From: Virgibacillus sp. SK37
GTDB taxonomy: Bacteria > Bacillota > Bacilli > Bacillales > Amphibacillaceae
DNA length: 64,000 bases
NCBI RefSeq assembly: GCF_000725285.1
Contig: NZ_CP007161.1
Location: forward strand, 1,101,911 to 1,165,910
Reading direction: 5' to 3'
Below, one piece after another: positions 27,712-35,527 of the stretch (within the stretch, counting starts at the first letter, position 1; each line of letters begins with the position of its first letter). The notes below the pieces were generated by a model. That model was not told the DNA's origin and did not search any database. It saw only the letters and a list, made by a program, of their open reading frames with translations. Both the position numbers and the translations under genes were made by a program.

Positions 27712-27962
27712 ATGAAGAAGATTGAAGGTCAAATGGCAGAAGTAATGAAGGAAATTATCTCCGATGATAACTCAGTTGTAGAAATTGAAGGGAAGAAATA
27801 TTACCTTTCTTTAATTGAAAAACCTGAATCAACGGTCGCTGAAGATGTAGAGCTGACCCAGAATTAAAACAAAAATTGCTTCAAGCCAAAATGGATATTT
27901 TGCACGGAAAAAGTTACACAACTGAGGAAGTAGTTGAAATGATTAATCAGGGAGAACTATAA
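27712..27962 (+). pseudogene. Frameshifted antitoxin of a RelE/ParE-type module
   Basis: Starting at ATG 27712 (GGGGGAGG upstream), the frame reads about 45 codons (MKKIEGQMAEVMKEIISDD...) and stops at 27865. In the shifted frame coding resumes at 27855 as DPELKQKLLQAKMDILHGKS then TTEEVVEMINQGEL and ends at 27962, 1 nt before the toxin ATG. The combined protein of about 80 residues has the usual antitoxin layout, with an N-terminal DNA-binding/dimer part and a C-terminal helix. Confidence 0.65.
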
Positions 27963-28073
27963 ATGGAATTGAAATGGACTGAGCAAGCGTTAGAAGGTTT
28001 TCGCAATATACGCAGCCAACATTATATAATAAGAGCAAAGCTTAATGGAGGCTGGGATACTTATACCAAGTAA
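27963..28073 (+). pseudogene. Truncated RelE/ParE-family toxin
   Basis: MELKWTEQALEGFRNIRSQH is the start of a ParE/RelE toxin, which is normally about 90-100 residues. Only about 21 residues match; the rest (to a stop at 28071) looks unrelated, so the C-terminal catalytic or gyrase-binding part is lost. The start follows the broken antitoxin stop directly, as in intact modules. Confidence 0.6.
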
Positions 28074-28185
28074 AAGACTTTTTCTTGAATATTTTTGAGC
28101 AAACATTTTTTCAGTTGTTCCGAGAATGAATAGTAGACAACGAATTTATACAAGCTTATTTTCTACCTTCTGTACACATTTAAGG

Positions 28186-28236
28186 AAAATAATCCCTCAA
28201 AGGCCAGACAAACCACATGAGGGATTATTTTTTATT
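28186..28236. terminator. Bidirectional terminator
   Basis: AAAATAATCCCTCA pairs with TGAGGGATTATTTT across an 18-nt loop, with T runs usable on either strand. On the minus strand it follows the degenerate type I toxin remnant. Confidence 0.75.
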
Positions 28237-28276
28237 TTTATCGGACATGATAAACGCTATCAACAGTTATATCCAT
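28225..28276 (-). pseudogene. Remnant of a holin-like type I toxin
   Basis: On the minus strand GGAGGGAGGTGGCGCC precedes ATG 28276, which reads MDITVDS. One base out of frame the sequence then reads FIMSDKNKK and stops. Small Bacillaceae type I toxins annotated as putative holin-like toxins typically end like this after one membrane helix. Here most of the helix is deleted and the frame is broken. A strong -10 (TATAAT) lies about 90 bp upstream. Confidence 0.5.
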
Positions 28277-28357
28277 AGGCGCCACCTCCCTCCTTCCAAA
28301 GTTCCGGAGAAGGTTATTGCTGCACCACCCCTCATGCGAAGTCAGTCTATTTAAGCC

Positions 28358-28368
28358 TATTATAACAT
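28358..28368 (-). promoter_or_regulatory. -10 element upstream of the type I toxin remnant
   Basis: Minus strand reads TGTTATAATAGG, a consensus TATAAT. The long G-rich leader to the ATG, about 90 nt, fits the untranslated leaders of type I toxin mRNAs. Confidence 0.4.
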
Positions 28369-28449
28369 ATCGTTAACATACTATTGCGAATTTAATTAAA
28401 TAGACAAAATAAAATCCTGGGTTGTTATCTTAGCAATAATTATACTGTA

Positions 28450-28695
28450 ATCGAGGTCCATTCTTGAACAAGAGAGGCTGCGTTATGCTGAAAAACGTAT
28501 GACATTAATACTTTTATCTGGGTTATCTATGTCGGTATTTTATTTGTTAATGGAGTCTTTTCCATTCAGCTTTCCGTTTGATGCATTCTCTTTTTTGGAC
28601 TAGTGTGTGGAATGTCATATGGTTTATTTGCTTTACCAATCCAATTATTTTTGAATAAATACCTCGATTCCCTTAAGCTCAGTTCTATGTCATAG
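28450..28695 (+). pseudogene. Frameshifted membrane protein fragment
   Basis: One frame reads ILEQERLRYAEKRMTLILLS then two hydrophobic segments to a TAG at 28602. The adjacent frame continues as GLVCGMSYGLFALPIQLF to a stop at 28693. No ribosome site or start is seen. Remnant of a small membrane protein gene; family unknown. Confidence 0.5.
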
Positions 28696-28755
28696 AAAAT
28701 CATGTTAAAATAACGACTATTAAAGCTTTTATTTGATCAGTAAAAGGAGTGCACA

Positions 28756-29277
28756 ATGGGTATTAATTTTATAAAGTTAACACATCCATCTTCAGAAATT
28801 GTAGATGTTTTTAATCGTTGGGAAAATGATCCTGATTTAGTTTACTTAACTCGGCCAAACCAAGATCAATCAGAATTAGACCGTCAAGAACTCCTTACGT
28901 TAAAAGCTTTGGAAAATCGTTTACAACATCAATATATTTATCTTATATACAATAATGACTATTTGATTGGCGAAATGAATTATATGATTGATCCAAGCCA
29001 TCTTTATAAGAAGGTTCCTGGAACTGCATGGTTAGGAATAACGATAGGTGAGTCGGATGGTCGGGGGAAGGGCATCGGCTATACAGCGATTCAATATTTG
29101 GAAAAACAGATGAAGGCACAAGGGCTTAAACGTATTGAATTAGGTGTGTTTGAATTTAACACAGCAGGTCAGAAATTGTATCGGAGGCTTGGTTATAAGG
29201 AAATTGGGGTTCTAAAAGATTTTACCTATTATCAAGGGCGTATGTGGTCAGATATCCGAATGGAAAAATATTTATAA
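28756..29277 (+). CDS. GNAT N-acetyltransferase
   Basis: 173 residues, GCN5-related fold. The acetyl-CoA binding motif A is GRGKGIGYTAIQYLEK (near 98-113, matching R/Q-x-x-G-x-G/A), followed by the typical RIELGVFEFNTAGQKLYRRL block. The substrate is unknown. AAAAGGAGTGC precedes the ATG. Single gene between decayed fragments and two GGGCGC boxes. Confidence 0.85.
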   Translation: MGINFIKLTHPSSEIVDVFNRWENDPDLVYLTRPNQDQSELDRQELLTLKALENRLQHQYIYLIYNNDYLIGEMNYMIDPSHLYKKVPGTAWLGITIGESDGRGKGIGYTAIQYLEKQMKAQGLKRIELGVFEFNTAGQKLYRRLGYKEIGVLKDFTYYQGRMWSDIRMEKYL

Positions 29278-29290
29278 TAAACATTTTCCA

Positions 29291-29352
29291 CCATTGGTCG
29301 CAGTTGTTGAATACGGATTGTTCCTCAATAGGGCCTTTTTGTGGGAATTCTA
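29291..29352 (+). repeat. Two GGGCGC-type boxes in tandem
   Basis: CATTGGTCGCAGTTGTTGAA at 29292 and CAATAGGGCCTTTTTGTGGG then AATTC at 29325, directly after the GNAT gene. Confidence 0.5.
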
Positions 29353-29380
29353 ATGAAGATAAAAGTACGGAGGGGTAGCT

Positions 29381-29551
29381 TTGTTACAGGAATTCTTTTT
29401 TAGTTTAATTATTACTTTTTTTATAGTTTTAATTTTAAGTTACATAGGTCAAAGATTAATTGTAAATAGAACTAGACTCGATAAAAAAACTTTTCTTGTG
29501 GTGGTAATACAAAGTTTAGTTATCACTTTATTATTAACTTACATTGTTTAA
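29381..29551 (+). CDS. Small two-helix membrane protein
   Basis: 56 residues from TTG 29381, with CGGAGGGG 5 nt upstream. Two hydrophobic helices are separated by RLIVNRTRLDKKTF. No family recognised. Confidence 0.55.
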   Translation: MLQEFFFSLIITFFIVLILSYIGQRLIVNRTRLDKKTFLVVVIQSLVITLLLTYIV

Positions 29552-29655
29552 AACAATGAACATGATATAGAGCGGGTAAGTGCAAAAAGTTATTTTAATA
29601 ATACGATTTTAGGTCAGATGGCTTGTAAGCAGTAAAAAGTAAGGAGCTATGTGTG

Positions 29656-30963
29656 ATGATTAAAGGAATATATGAGCTTGTTAGTGAAGAACAGTTAAAA
29701 AAATATGCAGAGCTAGCTGTACATGCTGGTGTAAATGTGCAGAAGAATCAATTAGTCATTATTCATAGTGACATAAAAAATGCCCCTTTTGTACATCTTA
29801 TTCAAAAGGCAGCCTATAAGGCAGGGGCTTCGAATGTAGTGGTGGATTGGTCAGATGAACAGTCTGCCAAAGAATTTTATCTACATGCAGCAGACGATGC
29901 CATCGACCATATTCCTGAATGGCAGGCTGCTCGCTATAAGGAATGGGACGATGCTGGGGCTGCTTACATCCATATTATTTCTGAAAGCCTAGATGTCTTT
30001 AAGGATGCCTCCACAGAAAGAATAAGTCGCTTCCAAAAGTCCTCACGTTCGAAGCTGAAAGACCATCACGCAAAGATTAGATCTCACAAGGTACGCTGGT
30101 GTCTTCTTACCGTGCCTTATCTCCAATGGGCAACGAAAGTATTTCCTGACTTACGTAAAGAAGAAGCTCTGCAATCCTTATGGCAAGTCATCTTGCAGGG
30201 AGCTCGTACAGACGGAGAAAATCCAATAAAAGACTGGACAAATCATGACGAAGCTTTTGAGTCCCGGAAAAAGTTTCTAAATGATAAGCAGTTTGAAGCC
30301 TTGCATTTCAAAAATAGTCTAGGAACTGATTTATTAATCGGCATGCCTAAAAATCATTGCTTTATCGGTGGGGCTGTTATAGATGAAAAAGGGACCCCTT
30401 TCTTTCCAAACATACCTACGGAAGAAATATTTTCTGCACCCCATAAAAATAAGGTGAATGGCAAGCTAGTAGGCACGAAACCACTTATCTATGAGGGAAC
30501 AGTGATTGATGATTTTTACCTGATTTTTAAAGATGGAAGGATTACCGACTATAATGCCACAAAGGGACAAGAGGTGTTACAGAATCTCATTGAAACAGAC
30601 GAAGGTTCACATTATCTAGGTGAAATTGCTTTAGTCTCTAATAAATCTCCACTTGGCAAGGCAGATACTCTTTTCTACAATACCTTGTTCGATGAAAATA
30701 CAGCCTGCCATATAGGAATTGGCAACGCCTCCCCATCCAATCTTCAAAATGGCAATAACCTATCAGTGAAAGAGTTGAAGGAAGCAGGACTTAATACTTC
30801 ACTCCTGTTAGTCAATGTGACCTTTGGCAGCGAAGATATGATAGTAACGGGGATTCAAGAAGATGGGACTGAAATCCTGCTAATGCAAGATGGTGATTTT
30901 CAAATAGCATCTAGCAAAAGAGCGGCCGATGAAGGTGGCAATGGAATGAAAAATCAAAAATAG
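29656..30963 (+). CDS. M29 aminopeptidase homologue with altered metal site
   Basis: 435 residues over the whole length of AmpS/AmpT-type M29 metallo-aminopeptidases. Both Glu ligands (in PTEE near 257 and LGEIAL at 323) and the first His (CHIGIGNAS, near 352) are present. However, the family A-Y-P reads A-S-P (359), and the usual T-H-V-D-F-M reads L-L-V-N-V-T (385-390). Three of the six di-metal ligands are therefore missing, and cleavage activity is doubtful. ATG 29656 follows AAGGAG by 9 nt. Confidence 0.8.
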   Translation: MIKGIYELVSEEQLKKYAELAVHAGVNVQKNQLVIIHSDIKNAPFVHLIQKAAYKAGASNVVVDWSDEQSAKEFYLHAADDAIDHIPEWQAARYKEWDDAGAAYIHIISESLDVFKDASTERISRFQKSSRSKLKDHHAKIRSHKVRWCLLTVPYLQWATKVFPDLRKEEALQSLWQVILQGARTDGENPIKDWTNHDEAFESRKKFLNDKQFEALHFKNSLGTDLLIGMPKNHCFIGGAVIDEKGTPFFPNIPTEEIFSAPHKNKVNGKLVGTKPLIYEGTVIDDFYLIFKDGRITDYNATKGQEVLQNLIETDEGSHYLGEIALVSNKSPLGKADTLFYNTLFDENTACHIGIGNASPSNLQNGNNLSVKELKEAGLNTSLLLVNVTFGSEDMIVTGIQEDGTEILLMQDGDFQIASSKRAADEGGNGMKNQK

Positions 30964-31040
30964 GGAATAGATTAACTACACTCATATTTTAACAGCAACG
31001 AAGGTTTGTAGGAATTTATTTTATAAAGGAGATGCACTAG

Positions 31041-31892
31041 ATGGCAGAACAAACTCTTGCAGAAGCTGCTACCCATGAGCAGCTAGCCGATATAAAAAAT
31101 AAAATTATGGAACAGAAAGAGAAGTTTACAGAGAACCTTCGACTCGAAGAAAATAATGAATTTCCTTATCATGATAAAAACAGTTCGGAAAAAATGAAAG
31201 AATGGAGAAAAGGTTTAGTGCAAGTTTATGCGGATTCTCTCGTCTTGAAGGAGGAGAAGGCTTTTTCTCATGTGTCCGAATGGGGAAATGAAATGGCTGC
31301 ATATTTAATCTCCATCGATATGCCACTGGATTTTGCGGTTAGAGAGATTCGTTATTATCGTAATTTAATAGGAGAAGTCATAAAACAAGAAAGTAAGCGA
31401 AAGCATTTTTCACTTGATCTGTTTTTTTATGTCCTATCTTCCTTTGGTTCTGTTGTAGACCAAGTAGTTCATATCATAACACTAGCTTACATTAAAATAG
31501 AGAATGAACGAAAACAAGCCAATGAAATCGTATTAGATGAATTAACCATACCTGTTATAAAGATTAAGAAGGGAATTGGTGTCCTCCCTTTAATTGGAGA
31601 GGTGGACACAAGAAGAGCACAAATACTAATGGAGAGATCATTATCAGAAAGCTCTTCGTTAGCGCTTGATTATTTGATTATTGATATATCTGGGGTCCCT
31701 GTAGTGGATACAATGGTTGCAGATAAAATATTAAAAGTTATAAAAGCACTGGAATTAGCGGGAGTAGAGGTTAAAATAAGTGGCGTCCGACCAGAAGTAG
31801 CTCAAACAATGACAGACCTGGGTGTAGATTTTAAAGGATTCCCAACCTTCTCCACTTTAGACCGTGCGTTTAAAAATATTGAGTTTTCATAG
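31041..31892 (+). CDS. RsbR-family stressosome protein (STAS domain)
   Basis: 283 residues: a variable N-terminal globin-like sensor region (to about 165) and a C-terminal STAS domain. Two Thr (T190 in GEVDTRRA and T224 in VVDTMVAD) are 34 residues apart, the same spacing as the RsbT-phosphorylated T171 and T205 of B. subtilis RsbRA. It probably enters stressosomes with RsbS and RsbT, which are not encoded here. TAAAGGAGATGC precedes the ATG. Monocistronic. Confidence 0.85.
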   Translation: MAEQTLAEAATHEQLADIKNKIMEQKEKFTENLRLEENNEFPYHDKNSSEKMKEWRKGLVQVYADSLVLKEEKAFSHVSEWGNEMAAYLISIDMPLDFAVREIRYYRNLIGEVIKQESKRKHFSLDLFFYVLSSFGSVVDQVVHIITLAYIKIENERKQANEIVLDELTIPVIKIKKGIGVLPLIGEVDTRRAQILMERSLSESSSLALDYLIIDISGVPVVDTMVADKILKVIKALELAGVEVKISGVRPEVAQTMTDLGVDFKGFPTFSTLDRAFKNIEFS

Positions 31893-32137
31893 AAGTTACC
31901 GATAGTAAAATGCTGTAGTTATAAGTAAAAATGAATGTTCATACTAAGTATTTTTATTTGAAAGGTAAGTAGTAGTGTTACGCTATGCTTGCCTTTTTTA
32001 CTTTTTTATTATGCAACAGTGCCCACTTATCTAAAAAATAGTGCTACTTTTTAAAAAAAGGATTGAGTTAGTTCGATTAATTTGAAATAATTGGTAATAG
32101 GATAAGGGAATCATTCTTATTGAGGGAGTAAGTAATC

Positions 32138-32338
32138 GTGAAAAAAACATATAATGGTATTATTATTTTAATTTTAATCGTAAATGTAGTTATGGGAATT
32201 GTCCTGTTTCAGCAAAGTGTTAAATTAACTAAGTTTGAACTAATTCTTACCACTATTGACGCAAAAATGGAGGACTTAGATGACGCTCATGAAGAAGATA
32301 TAGTTGCACGCTTGGAAGAGATTTTAAACGAAAAATGA
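32138..32338 (+). CDS. Small single-pass membrane protein
   Basis: 66 residues: basic MKKTYNG, a hydrophobic helix (8-25), then an acidic amphipathic tail (EDLDDAHEEDIVARLEEIL) that could be a coiled coil. GTG start after GAGGGAGTAAG. Function unknown. Confidence 0.55.
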   Translation: MKKTYNGIIILILIVNVVMGIVLFQQSVKLTKFELILTTIDAKMEDLDDAHEEDIVARLEEILNEK

Positions 32339-32403
32339 GCTGTGTATGGTTAAGGAAAAGGATCTTACAAAGAATAGATTAGGACAGATAAGGGGTTGTT
32401 TAA

Positions 32404-32628
32404 ATGTTTAGCTTCCCAGCAATTTCAGAAATCAGATTTACTAAATTAATCATTCATTCTATTTTTACTAGCGTTGCTTTGACGCTTTTAACGCTTCTTA
32501 TCAAGGACTTAATCGGCTTGGTACTAGGACATCCAATTGAAAAGGATGTCAGCTATATATCCACCATACTTTTTGTTGTTTGGTTCGTGTTTGCTATACA
32601 CAATGAGAGATATCAGAAGCAGAGATAA
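32404..32628 (+). CDS. Small two-helix membrane protein
   Basis: 74 residues with hydrophobic segments near 14-36 and 50-64 and a basic C-terminus. AAGGGGTTG lies before the ATG. No family recognised. Confidence 0.55.
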   Translation: MFSFPAISEIRFTKLIIHSIFTSVALTLLTLLIKDLIGLVLGHPIEKDVSYISTILFVVWFVFAIHNERYQKQR

Positions 32629-32657
32629 AATAATAGAAATAAAAAGGTAGGTATTAA

Positions 32658-32797
32658 GTGAACATTGCAGTAGCATTTTTTAGGTTTATTTTTTTAGTTT
32701 TTCCTACATAAATTTATCTAGATTGTCTCTTAAAGACCGCAAAAGAAAATTCTCTGAAGCTACCGGGAAGTATAGTAAAGGACTATTTAGAAGCTAA
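32658..32797 (+). pseudogene. Decayed small membrane protein
   Basis: GTG 32658 (AAAAAGGTAGG upstream) reads MNIAVAFFRFIFLVFPT and stops. A shifted frame goes on as LSRLSLKDRKRKFSEATGKY to TAA 32797. It looks like one short gene broken by an indel near 32710. Confidence 0.35.
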
Positions 32798-32882
32798 AGC
32801 CGATACGATATAAACCTAACATCTCCCAACCAGCTTGTTAATTACCGGTAAAATGGTACGATAAGAAAAACAAACTTTCGAT

Positions 32883-33482
32883 TTGGAGGTGTGCAAGCAA
32901 TTACAAGATAATATAGTGAGAGAGTTAAAGGATTTTTCGATTGGTTTGCCGAAAGTAATGAAGTACGACAACGATAAAGAAATAAAGACTGGAATTTGTA
33001 AGCAAGCAACGGATGAAGCATTCTTACAAAAGGGGGGCTTCCATGGGGATGATGTTGCAGACTTGCGGTATCATGGCGGACCTGATCGCGCTGTGTGTGT
33101 ATACCCCTTTGAACACTATGCGCGTTGGGAAAAGGAATTTGGAAAGTCCTTGCCTCAAGCAAATTTTGGTGAAAATGTCACTGCTACAAATATGCTTGAA
33201 AAAGATGTACATTTAGGGGATGTTTTTCGTATTGGAGAGGCAGTCATACAAATTACTCAAAGCAGAATTCCATGCAGTACAATTACGAAAAGAACGAATA
33301 ATCCTTCACTACTAAAGAGAATGATACAAACAGGTTTTACCGGCTATTTATGCCGGGTTTTAGAAGAAGGCATTGTGCGTCAGGATTCTCGAATTACTTT
33401 ATTGGAGTCTCATCCAAAACAGGTATCTGTTCTTTATGAGAATGAGATTTACTTCCGGGCCAAAAGAATGTGGAAGGAATGA
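32883..33482 (+). CDS. MOSC domain protein (YiiM-like)
   Basis: 199 residues, MOSC fold, related to proteins that bind molybdenum cofactor and detoxify N-hydroxylated bases. Family marks are SIGLPK near 18, YHGGPDRAVCVYPFEHY near 63-79, NFGEN and the conserved Cys in SRIPCST. The start is uncertain: the frame opens at TTG 32883, but GGAGGTG lies at 32885, inside the frame, and no canonical codon stands 5-10 nt after it (the next is GTG 32916). Another gene of this region with a displaced start. Confidence 0.8.
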   Translation: MEVCKQLQDNIVRELKDFSIGLPKVMKYDNDKEIKTGICKQATDEAFLQKGGFHGDDVADLRYHGGPDRAVCVYPFEHYARWEKEFGKSLPQANFGENVTATNMLEKDVHLGDVFRIGEAVIQITQSRIPCSTITKRTNNPSLLKRMIQTGFTGYLCRVLEEGIVRQDSRITLLESHPKQVSVLYENEIYFRAKRMWKE

Positions 33483-33565
33483 GAAAGGTTTTAGCCGTAG
33501 AGGAGTTGGCGACAGAGTTAAAAGAAACCTTAGAAAGCCGATTAAGTAAGCTTGTCCATCTCTAA
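33479..33565 (+). CDS. 28-residue ORF after the MOSC gene
   Basis: ATGA overlap with the MOSC stop; reads MRKVLAVEELATELKETLES then RLSKLVHL. GGAAGGA precedes it. Possibly the start of a longer gene lost by deletion. Confidence 0.3.
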   Translation: MRKVLAVEELATELKETLESRLSKLVHL

Positions 33566-33663
33566 GAATATACGAATGGTTTAATTTACATACCGGGAAG
33601 GACTCACCGGGCCTACATTTGAATAAAAAGAGCTCTTGATTTTGTATTGTATGATATTTAACT

Positions 33664-33690
33664 GACCAAAGAGGCGACTAAGAATAAATA
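33664..33690 (+). repeat. Possible GGGCGC-type box, diverged
   Basis: ACCAAAGAGGCGACTAAGAA then TAAATA; fits the consensus in part. It stands before the next ribosome site, as the other copies do. Confidence 0.35.
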
Positions 33691-33715
33691 TTTCTCATTC
33701 AAAGGAGGAGTTTCT

Positions 33716-34191
33716 TTGAAGATTTGCACTGAAAGATTAATAATTAGGCCATTTGAAAGTAATGATATAGATGATGTATTTAATATTTACAATAACAATA
33801 ATACATGTAAATACCTTTTGCATGATAAGTGGACAGACGAAAATCTTGAGAAAGAGTTTAATAAGAAGTTAGAACTAAAGTAATTGGTGATCTATCAGTA
33901 TGGTACACCGATATGAAGGATACTGTTGAAATTGGTTTCAGTTTTTTAAATACAGTGTCAGGTAAAGGCTATGCAACTGAAGCCACAAGAAGTTTAGTCG
34001 AAAATCTATTCAATGAAATTAATGTTCATCGCATACAAGCTAACCTTGATGCTAGAAACGAAGCGTCAAAAAAATTATGTGAGCGTATAGGTATGAGAAA
34101 AGAAGCTCATTTTATACAAGATTTTTGGAATAAAGGGGAATGGACAGATAGCATTGTGTATGGGATGTTGCTTTCAGATTTAAATAAATGA
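33716..34191 (+). pseudogene. Disrupted GNAT acetyltransferase (RimJ/RimL type)
   Basis: TTG 33716 (AAAGGAGGAG upstream) gives 55 residues (MKICTERLIIRPFESNDIDD...), stopping at 33881. The rest of the GNAT domain resumes in another frame as VIGDLSVWYTDMKDTVEIGF, with GKGYATEATRSLVE as the acetyl-CoA motif, through to 34191. About 25-30 residues of the family are missing at the junction, so this is a deletion plus frameshift. An N-terminally short protein from ATG 33913 is unlikely to fold. Confidence 0.75.
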
Positions 34192-34308
34192 TATGTTAAA
34201 TAACGTCAATAATAACAATTGCCCAAAAATTGGACACACTTTTTAATTAAATAAGTTCACGAGGATCAGACAATTTGGTAGATATTATTGAGATAAGAAG
34301 GGATACAT

Positions 34309-34935
34309 ATGCCTGTATGTGAGGACTGTAACTATAAATGGACGTATGGTCAAACAACCATAGAACATCTTAGGCTTAGGAAAGGGATGAGATGTCCCAA
34401 TTGTCATGAAAAACAATACTCTACTAAAAAGAGCCAGGCAATAGACGTGATCATAAGTTTAGTTCTTATTTTTACATTAGTGACTGTTAAAAATATGGAT
34501 CAGCCATCACTCGTTAACATTTTTTATATGCAGTGGGAATCTTTACGGTACAGCAACTCGTTCGCCCTTTCATCACTTCTCTTTCTAATACAAAAACCAC
34601 GTTGTAAGAGTGGGCATGGCAGGATAGAGGAGTCCTGCTATTTCGTTGCAGTGCTTCAAAAAGGTGTTTATTATATGTTAAGTCTGGTTTTTCTGACCAT
34701 ATGTTTCATTATTGGGATCCAGCTTCTTTCTTTGATTTTTAAAGAAATCGGGAAGAAAATTCTGTTGGCACTCTTAGTTATTCTTATTAATATTGGCTTG
34801 TTTTTCTATAGCTTCATTGTTGGAGGTTTTGGCGGAATGGGGTTCTTCGCAGTGAGTGTCTCGTTATTTATTGCTTCGATGATTGTTACAATAGCTATGG
34901 TAGTTTTATATAAAATTAGAACCGGAGATTCTTAG
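34309..34935 (+). CDS. CxxC protein apparently fused to a YesK-like membrane protein
   Basis: 208 residues. Residues 1-45 are a C-E-D-C / C-P-N-C zinc-ribbon start, as in the 23137 gene. From about 123 (MLSLVFLTICFIIGIQLLSL) the sequence looks like a separate four-helix protein of the YesK-like group (FGGMGFFAVSVSLF). An internal ATG at 34675 has AAAAAGGTG 6 nt upstream, so this second part can be translated alone. The middle (about 90-122) looks like noncoding linker read through, which suggests two adjacent genes joined by a deletion. Confidence 0.6.
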   Translation: MPVCEDCNYKWTYGQTTIEHLRLRKGMRCPNCHEKQYSTKKSQAIDVIISLVLIFTLVTVKNMDQPSLVNIFYMQWESLRYSNSFALSSLLFLIQKPRCKSGHGRIEESCYFVAVLQKGVYYMLSLVFLTICFIIGIQLLSLIFKEIGKKILLALLVILINIGLFFYSFIVGGFGGMGFFAVSVSLFIASMIVTIAMVVLYKIRTGDS

Positions 34936-35007
34936 CATAAAACTGGAGCGTTCACATGAATTGGTATTATATAATCAACAATAATTCAGATAGAAGTGAG
35001 GAAGAAA

Positions 35008-35472
35008 GTGGAAAAGTTCATAAAGGTTATTTTAAAAATTAGCTTTATATTTTATTTAATTGCATTGGTCATACTGTTGTTTATAGGTAACAGAGGTTAT
35101 TTGTATACAGACCTAACGCTTTTGGAATATATGAAAACCTCTTCAAATTTTGTTCCGTTTAAAACGATTAATACATATCTTACGGCGATTGTTGATAACA
35201 GTATGAATAGGAATATACCGATTAAAAATCTTGTTGGTAACTTATTTATGTTTTTGCCAATGGGTATTTACCTGCCATTTTTTATTAGAAAAATAACAGG
35301 ATTAGGTAGATTTATACTTTCCATGATTGTTTTGTTATTTTTTATTGAAGTGATTCAACTAGTAACAAGAAGAGGAAGCTTTGATATTGATGATTTTATC
35401 CTTAATATCATTGGAGCTTTAATTGGCTTTGCAATTTGGAGGACGAAATATATTCAAAAACTACTAAACTAG
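35008..35472 (+). CDS. VanZ-family membrane protein
   Basis: 154 residues, four membrane helices. VanZ signatures are NLVGNLFMFLPMGIYLPF and the later FFIEVIQLVTRRGSFDIDD then FILNIIG. VanZ relatives give low-level teicoplanin or lipoglycopeptide resistance in some species; the role here is unknown. GTG 35008 is 5 nt after GAGGA; the earlier GTG 34996 lacks a site. Confidence 0.85.
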   Translation: MEKFIKVILKISFIFYLIALVILLFIGNRGYLYTDLTLLEYMKTSSNFVPFKTINTYLTAIVDNSMNRNIPIKNLVGNLFMFLPMGIYLPFFIRKITGLGRFILSMIVLLFFIEVIQLVTRRGSFDIDDFILNIIGALIGFAIWRTKYIQKLLN

Positions 35473-35527
35473 CATTGGATTAATCTAAATAATCGGATTT
35501 AAGAGGCAAAATGTAAAGGGGAAGCGT

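Noticed and set aside
25000-29400. True chromosomal integron
   Set aside because: No IntI-like integrase and no imperfect palindromic attC structure in the separators, so only a cassette-like pattern is claimed.
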